Shown: positions 10,320-18,957 of the stretch, one piece after another | Layout: each line of letters starts with the position of its first letter | Numbering within the stretch: the first letter of the stretch is position 1 | Assembly (NCBI GenBank): GCA_016871175.1 | Contig: VFZL01000017.1 | Coordinates: 29,567 to 93,566, forward strand | Length of the DNA stretch: 64,000 bases | From: Acidimicrobiia bacterium | GTDB lineage: Bacteria; Acidobacteriota; Vicinamibacteria; Vicinamibacterales; CAVVIG01 | Direction: 5' to 3' | Position numbers and translations under genes: made by a program | Notes under the pieces: generated by a model | What the model saw: only the letters and a program-made list of their open reading frames with translations | Database searches by the model: none | Told to the model about the DNA's origin: nothing

Positions 10320-13300
10320 TCATGTGGTCGGCGCGTGTGCCGTGGCTGAAGCGGGCACGGGGGCCCGCTCGCCTGCCGGCGTGCCCGCGTCCGGCGCTGC
10401 AGGGCGTGGCGCGGCCGGTGCATGAGCCACCGCCGGTTTCGGGATCCGCGCCTTGAGGAGCTCCGGGCCTCGTGCAAACAGCTCATCTTTGGAGAGCTTG
10501 TTCGCGTCGACGTCGGCCAGTAGCGCGCGCTGCGCCTTGTACTCGCGGTTCTCGATGCCCGCTTTGCTTTGGAGCAGCCGCCAGGCCTTGCGACGCTCGA
10601 CGCAGAAGAGTACCAATTGTCGCGAGAGGGCACGGTACTCGATGTCCGTGTTGGCCCCCTGGACCTTGATGTAGACGCCGAAGTCCGGCACGTACGATCG
10701 GTGGTCCGGCACCAGGTATCGGCGATAGACCACGTCCTGCTGCGTGATCCGGACCAGCATGTTCTCGAGCGGCACGAGCGTGGCGGCGTCTTCCCTCTTG
10801 ATCTTCTTGAAGTGATTGCGGAAGCGCGCCTCGGTGGCGGCCCAGTGCGCCACCGTGAACCGATGCAGCTCGGTGTCGCCTTTGAGCTTCGTTTCGTACC
10901 AATCGAGCTCCGCGGACGGATTGCCCTTGAGATCCAGCGCCTCCTGATAGGTTTCGCCCAGTCTCGGGTTGAAGATGAACTCCGGCGCCCCGCGCGAATC
11001 GCGCACGCGCTGCGCCTGGGTGAGTGCCATGTCGTCAGGCACGCCGTGCTCCGGCTGGCAGGTGGTGAAGCACTGGAGGAACGCCGTGCCGCGGTATTCG
11101 ATGCCGTCGAGGATCGCTCGATAGAGCTTGGGAACGTTCGCGATTGACACCTGGGCGACGAACGGCGATCCATGGCCGGCCAGGAACGCTTCCGCCACGG
11201 TCTTCTTCTCGACGTGCTTGCCCTGGGTGGCTGGTCCGAATACGTTCATGTCGTTGCCGCCGAGCATCGGTGTTGAATCGGAGTTCTGGCCGCCGGTGTT
11301 CGAGTACACCTGCGTGTCGAGCATCACGGCTTTGACGTTCGGGCGGTTCTGCAGCACGACCTTCGACATGTTCTGGAATCCGATATCGCCCATGCCGCCG
11401 TCACCGCCGACTACCCAGACCTTGGGCAGCTCGAGGATCTCCTGATCCGTCATCCACGCGTCGGAGAAGTGCACGTACCGGTCGTATTCGGTCTGGTTGA
11501 TGACGCCCATCTCACGGTCCAACAGCGCGGTGGCGAGACGCTCCGGAATCACGGACCGCCGAGCGTGGTCGACGATGAAGCTTTCGCCGATGAGCCAGCC
11601 GACGGTGACGCCATCTTGGAAAAGGGAGTTCATCCACGGATACGGATGCGGGTTGTTCGGGGGCGTCGAGCCGTACACGGTGTTGCAGCCGGTGTGAGCG
11701 GCCATCGCCATCACGGACATGCCGTTGGCCAGTCGACCGTCGACGGCTTGCAGGGTCTTGTGGTTGAACGCCTCCTGTCGTATGACGGCGGTCAACGCCG
11801 TGACGATTTCGGCGTCGGCGATGTCGCCGTGTGCCTCGAGGCGGGCCTTGATGTCCTTGTCGTCCTCGCCGCCGAGCCCCATCAAGAGATGAGCGACCGC
11901 CTGTCGGAAGAGCGCGTACTCTTCCGGCTTCTTGTCTTTTAGCGCGGCGAGCCGGGCGGCCCCGCTTGCATCGAGTCGATCGGCCGTAGCTCGCAGCCGA
12001 TCGGCCTTCGCATGGAACACCGGCCGCATATACGCCTCGGTGACCGCGGTGACGGCGCGCAGCACGCTCTTCTCACCGCATCCGGCACAGGCGCCGTCGC
12101 CCGACACCAACGCGTCGTAGTTGCGGCGCACCATCAGCATGTTCCGAAGCGCCGCGGTCTTCGAGTCCTGCGGCCGCGCATCGGTGTAAAGGCCGAGGTA
12201 CTTCTGCGGGGTGTCGGGCAGCAGATTGAGGAACGCCGTCCCGGTTTCGTGCTCGGCGTTCACGTCCTCGGTTTCCTGTACCATGCGCAGCGCCTGATGT
12301 TCGCCGCACGCCGTGACGCAGGCGGCGCAGCCCTTGCACAAGTCGGAGACGAAGATCGAGAAGATGCCGCCAGCGCCCGGTGTCCGCTTCTCGGGCGTGG
12401 CGAAGATCGCGTTCGCCTTCTGGTAGGCGAGAGGCACCTTGTCGAGGATCGCGAAGAGCTGCTCCTTCGCCTCCGTCGAGAACCCGTTCACCTCGTGGGT
12501 GACCTGTCGGATGATCGCCTGGAGCGGCGGCGGGTTCTTCCCGAGGCTGTCGCGCATGAGGGCCCGCGTGCGCCGATCGATCTCGGGCACGAGGTCGACC
12601 ATGTTTTGGCGCTCGGTGGGATCCGACACGTAATTCACGACCGCGGTCCGCAGAATGGTCACCAGATCCTGAGAGCAGTTCGGCAGCGCAGTGTCCGGAC
12701 AAACGCCGATGCACTCCATGCACTGCGTGCAGTTCTCCGGGATGTAGAGCGGCGTCTCACGACGTGCGACGTACTTCGATGCCGTGTCCCCGCTGCCCGC
12801 CGCCATGATCCCGAGTGCGGAGTACGCATTGGCTGGCTGGTTGTACCCATGGCCCGCCCGGAAGTTGCGGTCGAACTCCTTGATGCGTGTGAACGGCGTG
12901 CGCTCGGCCTGGTCGTTCGGTGCGACCTGCGAGCGGCAGCCCGATCCGCACGAGTGGCCGTCGACACCCACCGTGGCGGCGACGAGCGGCAGGATCGCTT
13001 GGCCTCGCAGCGTCGAGCGATCGGCGGCGTGCAGCTCACCAATCTTGATCTCCCGCACCCGCTCGAAACCCTGCGCCATGACCTCCATGTTGGATTTCAC
13101 GACGGCGTCGCCGAGTCGACCGAACTTCTTCGCGTACTGCTTGTGGACCACCTCGCGGAACTGCTCGGGCGTGATCCCGAACTCCTCGAGCACCGGCGAG
13201 ACCGCGAAGAACGCGCCGAGGAAGGCGTTGCCTTGCATGCGCAGCTGCAGGTCGGTGCGATCGGTCGCCTTGCGGGCGATGGCGAAGCCAGGCAACGTGA

Positions 13301-15101
13301 AGACGCGGATGTTCTTGTCGATGATCAGCTTCCGCGCCCACAAGGGGAGACGTTCCCACGCCTGCGCGCCCTCTTCCTCGGACTCCCACAGGAGGGAGCC
13401 GCCTTCCGACATCCCATCCAGCGGGTTCGTGTGCGTGAACGCCTTGGGATCGCAGCAGAGGACGACGGTGACGTGGCGCAGATCGCAGTTCACGCGGATG
13501 CGTTCCGGCGCGGCGACCAGGAAGTACGACGTCGGCGCACCCTTCTTTTCCGATCCGTACTTCGGGTTCGCGCTGACGTGGATGACCTCCTTCGGATTCC
13601 CGAACTCATCGACCAGCCGATCCCGCTCGTAGAGCAGATCGTTGAGGTCGCCGAGGATGGCGCCCAAGTTCTTGCCGGTCGTGATGGCTCCCCATCCCCC
13701 AACCGAGTGGAAGCGGACGGCCACGGCGCCTTCAGGGAGGAGCGAGGGCCGCTCGTCGGCTTTGACTTCGTACGGATGGTCCACACCGAGCACCATGAGC
13801 GACACGCCGTCGGACGCGCGCTTGCCGTCGCGACGCGCGCATTCGCCCGTCGCGAACTCGTACGCGCCGATGATGTGTTCCGGACGAAAATCTCGCGATC
13901 CGAGTCCGTACACGCCACTGAAGAGACGGGGCATGCGCTCGCTGGTGATGGCTGGAAGACCAGCCTCGCCCTGGAGCGATCGATGGAGCGCGGTCCGGAT
14001 GTCACGGCCCATCGGGTTGTCCCCAGCCATCGGCTCATCGGTCCGCTCGAGGACGATCACCCGCTTCTTCCCGGCCAGCGCCGAAACGACCGCCGCCTCG
14101 GGGAACGGCCGGAACACGTTGACGTGGACCGATCCCACACGCGCACTCCGATGCACGCGCAGATGATCCACGGCCGCTTCGATGTTCTCCGCGGCAGAGC
14201 CGATCGACACGAACACGGTGTCCGCGTCGTCGGTTTTGTACTCGCTGACCAACCCGTAGAAGCGACCCGTCAGATCGGCGAAGTCCTCGTACCCGCTCCT
14301 GAAGAAATCGAGAATCGGTTCGGTGAAGTGATTCCGGCGGGCGACGACGCCCTGCATGTAGTGCTCTTGGTTCTGCACGGGTCCCAGGAGGATCGGATTC
14401 GTCAGGTCGATCATGCGCGGGACACGCAGCCGTCGAGGGCCGAACAGTGCGCGCTGCGTCTCCGTGGGACACTCGATGATGTCGTCGGGCGCCCCAAGGT
14501 ATCGGCGAATGAGCTCGGCCTCGTGCTTGTAGAACGTCCGCTCGAGGTGCGAGGTGAGGAATCCGTCCATCACGTTCATCCCCGGCGTCAGACTCAGCTC
14601 GGTGACCCGCCGCAGGATCAGCGCCTGGTCCGCGGCCTGCTGCGCATCCTTGGCGAAGACGATGATCCAGCCGGTGTCCAGCGCGCCGTACACGTCGTCG
14701 TGACCGCAGTGCACATTCAATGCGTGTTTGGTCAGCGCGCGCGCGGCCACTTCGAGCACCATCGTCGAACATTTGCCGGGCGCGTGATAGTACTGCTCGA
14801 CGCCGTAAACCACTCCCTGGCCCGACGTGTAGTTGACGACGCGCTTGCCGCAGACCGAATGCGCGATCGCGCCACCCTGCGCGGCGTGTTCCCCCTCGGC
14901 CTCGATCGCGATGGTGTTGCGGCCAAAGACATTGAGCTTGCCCTCGGCGAAGGCCTGCTGGTAGAGCTCGCCGCCCTCGGTCGAGGGCGTGATCGGGTAG
15001 AACACGCCGGCATCTGCGATGCGAGCTTCAGTGTGGTACGAGACCAACTGGTTGCCGTTGGCTGTGACACGGATACCCGGATAGCGAGGCCGATTGCGCA
15101 T
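10320..15101 (-). CDS. nifJ: Pyruvate:ferredoxin (flavodoxin) oxidoreductase, oversized
   Basis: A 1593-residue single-chain oxidoreductase; typical members have about 1170-1200. The order is: alpha domain with YPITPS at residues 35-40; transketolase-like domain II; gamma domain with HSVGGWGAITTGKNLG near 465-480; two ferredoxin motifs with cysteines 791/794/797/801 and 922/925/928/932; and a TPP domain with CAGC at 1005-1008 and GGDGGMGDIGFQN near 1230. It ends in an Ala/Pro-rich tail after ~1550. The 121 residues between the two cluster motifs are more than twice the usual spacing. The enzyme converts pyruvate and CoA to acetyl-CoA and CO2 and reduces ferredoxin, and a ferredoxin gene lies downstream. 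It is transcribed against the nuo genes that flank it. Confidence 0.93.
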   Translation of the reverse strand: MRNRPRYPGIRVTANGNQLVSYHTEARIADAGVFYPITPSTEGGELYQQAFAEGKLNVFGRNTIAIEAEGEHAAQGGAIAHSVCGKRVVNYTSGQGVVYGVEQYYHAPGKCSTMVLEVAARALTKHALNVHCGHDDVYGALDTGWIIVFAKDAQQAADQALILRRVTELSLTPGMNVMDGFLTSHLERTFYKHEAELIRRYLGAPDDIIECPTETQRALFGPRRLRVPRMIDLTNPILLGPVQNQEHYMQGVVARRNHFTEPILDFFRSGYEDFADLTGRFYGLVSEYKTDDADTVFVSIGSAAENIEAAVDHLRVHRSARVGSVHVNVFRPFPEAAVVSALAGKKRVIVLERTDEPMAGDNPMGRDIRTALHRSLQGEAGLPAITSERMPRLFSGVYGLGSRDFRPEHIIGAYEFATGECARRDGKRASDGVSLMVLGVDHPYEVKADERPSLLPEGAVAVRFHSVGGWGAITTGKNLGAILGDLNDLLYERDRLVDEFGNPKEVIHVSANPKYGSEKKGAPTSYFLVAAPERIRVNCDLRHVTVVLCCDPKAFTHTNPLDGMSEGGSLLWESEEEGAQAWERLPLWARKLIIDKNIRVFTLPGFAIARKATDRTDLQLRMQGNAFLGAFFAVSPVLEEFGITPEQFREVVHKQYAKKFGRLGDAVVKSNMEVMAQGFERVREIKIGELHAADRSTLRGQAILPLVAATVGVDGHSCGSGCRSQVAPNDQAERTPFTRIKEFDRNFRAGHGYNQPANAYSALGIMAAGSGDTASKYVARRETPLYIPENCTQCMECIGVCPDTALPNCSQDLVTILRTAVVNYVSDPTERQNMVDLVPEIDRRTRALMRDSLGKNPPPLQAIIRQVTHEVNGFSTEAKEQLFAILDKVPLAYQKANAIFATPEKRTPGAGGIFSIFVSDLCKGCAACVTACGEHQALRMVQETEDVNAEHETGTAFLNLLPDTPQKYLGLYTDARPQDSKTAALRNMLMVRRNYDALVSGDGACAGCGEKSVLRAVTAVTEAYMRPVFHAKADRLRATADRLDASGAARLAALKDKKPEEYALFRQAVAHLLMGLGGEDDKDIKARLEAHGDIADAEIVTALTAVIRQEAFNHKTLQAVDGRLANGMSVMAMAAHTGCNTVYGSTPPNNPHPYPWMNSLFQDGVTVGWLIGESFIVDHARRSVIPERLATALLDREMGVINQTEYDRYVHFSDAWMTDQEILELPKVWVVGGDGGMGDIGFQNMSKVVLQNRPNVKAVMLDTQVYSNTGGQNSDSTPMLGGNDMNVFGPATQGKHVEKKTVAEAFLAGHGSPFVAQVSIANVPKLYRAILDGIEYRGTAFLQCFTTCQPEHGVPDDMALTQAQRVRDSRGAPEFIFNPRLGETYQEALDLKGNPSAELDWYETKLKGDTELHRFTVAHWAATEARFRNHFKKIKREDAATLVPLENMLVRITQQDVVYRRYLVPDHRSYVPDFGVYIKVQGANTDIEYRALSRQLVLFCVERRKAWRLLQSKAGIENREYKAQRALLADVDANKLSKDELFARGPELLKARIPKPAVAHAPAAPRPAAPDAGTPAGERAPVPASATAHAPTT

Positions 15102-15296
15102 GGCACACCTCTCCCACTTCGCCAGCGTCGACGCGATGGGCCCGCGAGCCAGCGGTCCCGAGGGGCGGTCGTCGCTGGACGGCCGGATGTTACCACGCGC
15201 GGTCCGCGGTGAGCCTAGCCTCGCGCCTGGCGGCGCTCGGCAGGACCGGTCCGGACACGGTTTTCTGGTGCCAATGGGCCGGTTCTGTGGCAGACT

Positions 15297-15572
15297 GTGA
15301 CGGCATTAGAGGTGGAGGCCGACGTGACGGTGCTGAAGCTTGACCACGTACCTCACACATGCCATTGGTCGGTGCCGACGCTGTTCATGCCCCGACCGTA
15401 TTGGCTCTCCGCCACCGAGGCCGATTGGTGCTGCTGGAACGACCGTCAAATCGTCGTCCTCGAATCCACCGAGATCTGCAGAACGTGCCCACAATGGACG
15501 CCTCGCCAGTTCGACGTCGGAAGAGCCGCGATGAGTCCACGTCCAGGCGCAATGCCGTTTCGCACGCCTTGA
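15297..15572 (+). CDS. Small cysteine-rich hypothetical protein
   Basis: A 91-residue reading frame whose centre, about residues 20-68, looks like a real protein: HTCHWSVPTLFMPRPYWLS, then WCCWNDRQIVVLES, then ICRTCPQW. The Cys/His spacing suggests a small metal-binding fold. I recall similar short proteins with a PYWL...W.C...C..C pattern but cannot name a family. Possible starts are GTG at 15297, 15312 and 15324. The N- and C-terminal ends look unstructured. It lies between divergent nifJ and the second nuo segment, and nothing indicates its function. Confidence 0.45.
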   Translation: MTALEVEADVTVLKLDHVPHTCHWSVPTLFMPRPYWLSATEADWCCWNDRQIVVLESTEICRTCPQWTPRQFDVGRAAMSPRPGAMPFRTP

Positions 15573-15642
15573 GGACTCGACGCGCGCCGTTGCCCCTCGC
15601 GCTCGCTCCAGGTGCCCGCCCGTTGGCTCATCCATTGGCGTC

Positions 15643-16206
15643 ATGGTCGTAGGTGAAGCGTCCGGCGCGGCCGGGACCCCGGTCGGTGTCATCCTGCGCG
15701 CGGTGCTCCGCGCGATGCAGGTGACGTTGGTGAACCTCTTCCGTACGCCCGTCACCGTCCACTACCCGGAGGAGAAACGCGCGTATCCAGATCGGTATCG
15801 TGGCTTGCTCGCGCTGGCCTATGAGCCCGATACGGGCGAGGAAGCTTGCATCGGCTGTCGACTGTGCGAATACGTGTGCCCGCCGGCCGTCATCAAGGTG
15901 GAGATGCTCAAGGGCGAGAAGCGGAACTACGCCAAGAGCTTCTCGCTCGAGCTGTACGCCTGCGAGTTCTGCGAGCTCTGCGTCCAGGTGTGTCCGACCG
16001 ACGCCATCGTGATGACGAAGTCGTTCGACCTGGCCACGAGCGATCGCCGTGAGCTCTTGCTCGACAAAGACCGCCTGCACGCGATCGGGCTCGTGCATCA
16101 GCAATCGTGGGCCACCGGCAACAAGCTCCGCACGATGCAGGGCCCTCCCAAGCAGGCGGCTGCCCACGCCGCGGAGCCCACCGCGGCGAGTGGGACCAAG
16201 TCATGA
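15643..16206 (+). CDS. nuoI: NADH-quinone oxidoreductase subunit I
   Basis: A 187-residue ferredoxin-like subunit with two complete [4Fe-4S] motifs, EACIGCRLCEYVCPPAV and YACEFCELCVQVCPTDAI, which bind clusters N6a and N6b. NuoI passes electrons to N2 in NuoB and, in eleven-subunit complexes without the NADH module, is the likely docking site for reduced ferredoxin. The ATG at 15643 gives a ~25-residue leader; the ATG at 15715 (MQVTLVNLFR) is an alternative nearer the conserved core. The C-terminal Ala-rich tail is variable. The gene starts the second nuo segment and overlaps nuoJ by four bases (ATGA). Confidence 0.94.
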   Translation: MVVGEASGAAGTPVGVILRAVLRAMQVTLVNLFRTPVTVHYPEEKRAYPDRYRGLLALAYEPDTGEEACIGCRLCEYVCPPAVIKVEMLKGEKRNYAKSFSLELYACEFCELCVQVCPTDAIVMTKSFDLATSDRRELLLDKDRLHAIGLVHQQSWATGNKLRTMQGPPKQAAAHAAEPTAASGTKS

Positions 16207-16697
16207 CGACCGAGGTGATCGCGTTCTGGGCCCTTGCGGTGACCCTGGTTGGCTCCGGCCTGGCCGTGGTGCTGTCGAAGAACCTGTTCCATGCCGTCCT
16301 CTGGCTGGCGCTCTCGCTCGTAGGAACGGCCGGCGTGTTTCTCCTGCTCGAGGCCGAGTACCTCGCGGCGGTGCAGTTGCTGCTCTACGCGGGCGGCATC
16401 ATTACGATCGTCGTGTTCGCGATCGTTGTGACCGAGCGACTGGTGGGGCAGCGGCTCTCGCAAACGACCGGTCGGATCGCCGCCGGAACGATCGTGTCAG
16501 CAGGTTTGTTGGCTCTGGTGCTCAGGACCGTGGCCCAGCAGCCGCTCGTGACGACGCGGCCGCCCATCACGGACGATCTGACCCGGTCCTTGGGCGAGGC
16601 CCTTCTGACGCGCTATGTGCTGCCGTTCGAGTTGCTGGCGTTCCTGATGCTCGCGGCGCTCCTGGGTGCGACCTACTTTGCGCGGCCCGACGACTAG
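16203..16697 (+). CDS. nuoJ: NADH-quinone oxidoreductase subunit J
   Basis: A 164-residue membrane subunit with five predicted helices, including the conserved segment AEYLAAVQLLLYAGGIITIVVF, whose third-helix pi-bulge is important for coupling. The ATG at 16203 overlaps the nuoI stop. It is followed by nuoK after five bases. The length and position in the I-J-K-L-M-N order are standard. Confidence 0.94.
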   Translation: MTTEVIAFWALAVTLVGSGLAVVLSKNLFHAVLWLALSLVGTAGVFLLLEAEYLAAVQLLLYAGGIITIVVFAIVVTERLVGQRLSQTTGRIAAGTIVSAGLLALVLRTVAQQPLVTTRPPITDDLTRSLGEALLTRYVLPFELLAFLMLAALLGATYFARPDD

Positions 16698-16702
16698 GAC
16701 GT

Positions 16703-17002
16703 ATGGGACTGCAGGCGTACCTCGTGCTGTCGGCCGTCGTGTTCTGCCTCGGCCTGTTCGGTGTCATCACGCGCCGTAACACGATCGGGATTTTGCTCGG
16801 CGTCGAGCTGATGCTGAACGCGGTCAATATCAATCTCGTGGCGTTTGGGCGCTTCAGAGGCGATCTCGCGGGTCTCGTCTTCCCCGTGTTCGCCATCGCC
16901 ATTACCGTCGCCGAAGCCGCGTTGGGGCTAGCCATCGTGATTCTGCTCTTCCGTGTCCGCCGCACCGTGATGGCGGATCATCTGGATCTGCTTCGAGGAT
17001 GA
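16703..17002 (+). CDS. nuoK: NADH-quinone oxidoreductase subunit K
   Basis: A 99-residue, three-helix Mrp-type subunit. Two membrane glutamates used in proton transfer are present: one in GVELMLNAVNINLVAFG and one in VAEAALGLAIVILLF. The ATG at 16703 was chosen because the longer open frame upstream only shadows nuoJ. It overlaps the nuoL start by four bases. Confidence 0.95.
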   Translation: MGLQAYLVLSAVVFCLGLFGVITRRNTIGILLGVELMLNAVNINLVAFGRFRGDLAGLVFPVFAIAITVAEAALGLAIVILLFRVRRTVMADHLDLLRG

Positions 17003-18957
17003 TGGCCGACGTCACCGCGCTCGCCCTGGTCGCTCTGCTGCTGCCGGCCGTCTCGTTCTTGATCCTGGCCGTCGTCGTGCCGCTTCGTCGATTGGGTCGG
17101 CCGGCGGCCTACGTGTCTCTGCTGTGCGCAGGCGGCGCCCTCGCGGCGGCCGCGCTCGCGTGGCGCGGAGCAGCCGAGCGATCACGACTCGTGTGGGACT
17201 GGATCCCGGCCGAGGCGGGTCCGCTGGCGACCATCGGCGTCCTCGTCGATCACGACTCCACGAGCATGCTGTTGCTGGTCGCACTCGTGGCGTTCCTCGT
17301 GCAGCTGTATTCGATCGGCTACTTGTCCGACGAACTGCCCTACGCACTGGGCCGGTATTACACGTACCAGTCGCTCTTCGCGTTCTCGATGATGGCGTTG
17401 GTCTTGGCGCCCAATTTCGTCCAGCTCTTCATCGCGTGGGAGCTCGTCGGCCTGTCGTCGTATTTGCTCATCGGGTTCTGGTATCACAAGCCCGCGGCCG
17501 CCCGTGCGGCCGTGAAGGCCTTCTGGACGACCAAGCTTGGTGACGTGGGGCTGCTCATTGGCATCGTGATGCTCTGGCGACACACGGGCACCTTCGATCT
17601 GACCGAGCTGCAAGCGATGGTCAACAGCGGGACGGTCGCGGCGGCCGGCCTGTCGGTGATGACGTTCTGCATCTATCTGGGCGCGGTGGGGAAGTCGGCG
17701 CAGTTCCCGCTGCACATCTGGCTGCCGGACGCGATGGAAGGTCCCACACCGGTGTCGGCCTTGATTCACGCCGCGACCATGGTCACCGCTGGCGTGTACC
17801 TGTTGCACCGAACGAGCTGGTTGTTCGCGTTGACGCCCGAGGTGCTGGCGATCGTGGTGTGGATTGGCGCCCTGACGGCCCTCCTCGCGGCGGTGCTCGC
17901 GTGTGTGCAGGACGACATCAAACGTGTGCTGGCGTACTCGACGGTCTCGCAGCTGGGCTACATGATGGCGGCTATCGGCGCCGGGTTCTCCGCCGCCGGG
18001 TTCTTCCACCTGCTGACGCACGGTTTGTTCAAGGCGCTGCTGTTCCTCGGAGCCGGGGCGGTGATTCATGCCGTCGGAAGCAACGACCTCTCGCGCATGG
18101 GTGGACTCGTGAAGCGCATGCCGCAGACGGCCGTGTTGTTCATCATCGGCTCCCTAGCGCTCGCGGGCATCCCGTTCTTCGGGGGGTTCCTGTCGAAAGA
18201 GGACGTGCTCGGCACAGTGTGGGAGGGTGGCCACGTGGTGCCGTTCGCGATCCTGATGCTCGTCGCGTTCCTCACCGCGTTCTACATGTTCCGTGTGGTC
18301 TTCTTGGCGTTCTTCGGCGCCGAGGCGCTGGTCGCACACGCACACGCCGCGGCCGCTTCGTCCGCGGATCACGCGTCAGCCCACGGCGCAGGACATGGCC
18401 CGGGGAGCCACGGATCCGATGGCCATGCGGCCGGCGGACACGGTATCCCGCACGATCCGCCCGCGGTGATGCGCCTGCCGCTCTGGATTCTCGCCGTCCT
18501 GTCGACGATGACTGGCGCGTACGTCACCGTGTCCGGGCCGGAGTTGTTCCTCGGGCACCTCGAACACGAACCGACGAGCCCCGCCTGGCTGATGCCTGCC
18601 GCCGTCGCGGTGGCGGGCGCGGGCATCGCCCTCGCCTGGCTCACGTACCAGCGTGCGGTGCTCGATGCCGAACGCCTCGCCTCGTCCATGGGGGTACTCC
18701 GGACAGCGGCCTTGGCGAAGTTCTGGATGGATGACGCCTTCGAGGCCGTGTATTACCGCGTGTTCCTGGGATTCTCTCGGATGGTCGGTTGGCTCGACCG
18801 CTACATCGTGGACGGGGTCCTCAACGTCGTCAGCGAGTGGACCGTCGTGGGCGGCGACAAACTGCGCGCCATGCAGACCGGCCGTGCACAGGACTACGTC
18901 GTGGCCGTCGGCGCCGGGCTACTCGCGATGCTCATCTGGATCGGGTGGGGACGATGA
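16999..18957 (+). CDS. nuoL: NADH-quinone oxidoreductase subunit L
   Basis: A 652-residue antiporter-like subunit, normal length, with ~16 helices and the long lateral helix at the C-terminus. Recognisable segments include FIAWELVGLSSYLLIGFW with the key glutamate, the lysine-bearing FPLHIWLPDAMEGPTPVSALIHAATMVTAG region, and KRVLAYSTVSQLGYM. A His/Gly/Ala-rich insert lies in a loop at about residues 450-485 (AHAHAAAASSADHASAHG), unusual in composition but plausible as a surface loop. It overlaps nuoM at the stop (ATGA). Confidence 0.95.
   Translation: MMADVTALALVALLLPAVSFLILAVVVPLRRLGRPAAYVSLLCAGGALAAAALAWRGAAERSRLVWDWIPAEAGPLATIGVLVDHDSTSMLLLVALVAFLVQLYSIGYLSDELPYALGRYYTYQSLFAFSMMALVLAPNFVQLFIAWELVGLSSYLLIGFWYHKPAAARAAVKAFWTTKLGDVGLLIGIVMLWRHTGTFDLTELQAMVNSGTVAAAGLSVMTFCIYLGAVGKSAQFPLHIWLPDAMEGPTPVSALIHAATMVTAGVYLLHRTSWLFALTPEVLAIVVWIGALTALLAAVLACVQDDIKRVLAYSTVSQLGYMMAAIGAGFSAAGFFHLLTHGLFKALLFLGAGAVIHAVGSNDLSRMGGLVKRMPQTAVLFIIGSLALAGIPFFGGFLSKEDVLGTVWEGGHVVPFAILMLVAFLTAFYMFRVVFLAFFGAEALVAHAHAAAASSADHASAHGAGHGPGSHGSDGHAAGGHGIPHDPPAVMRLPLWILAVLSTMTGAYVTVSGPELFLGHLEHEPTSPAWLMPAAVAVAGAGIALAWLTYQRAVLDAERLASSMGVLRTAALAKFWMDDAFEAVYYRVFLGFSRMVGWLDRYIVDGVLNVVSEWTVVGGDKLRAMQTGRAQDYVVAVGAGLLAMLIWIGWGR

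Noticed and set aside
12012..15212. 1066-aa open frame on the plus strand opposite nifJ
   Set aside because: It is rich in Arg, His and Asp with no motifs, and exactly shadows the conserved oxidoreductase in a GC-rich genome.
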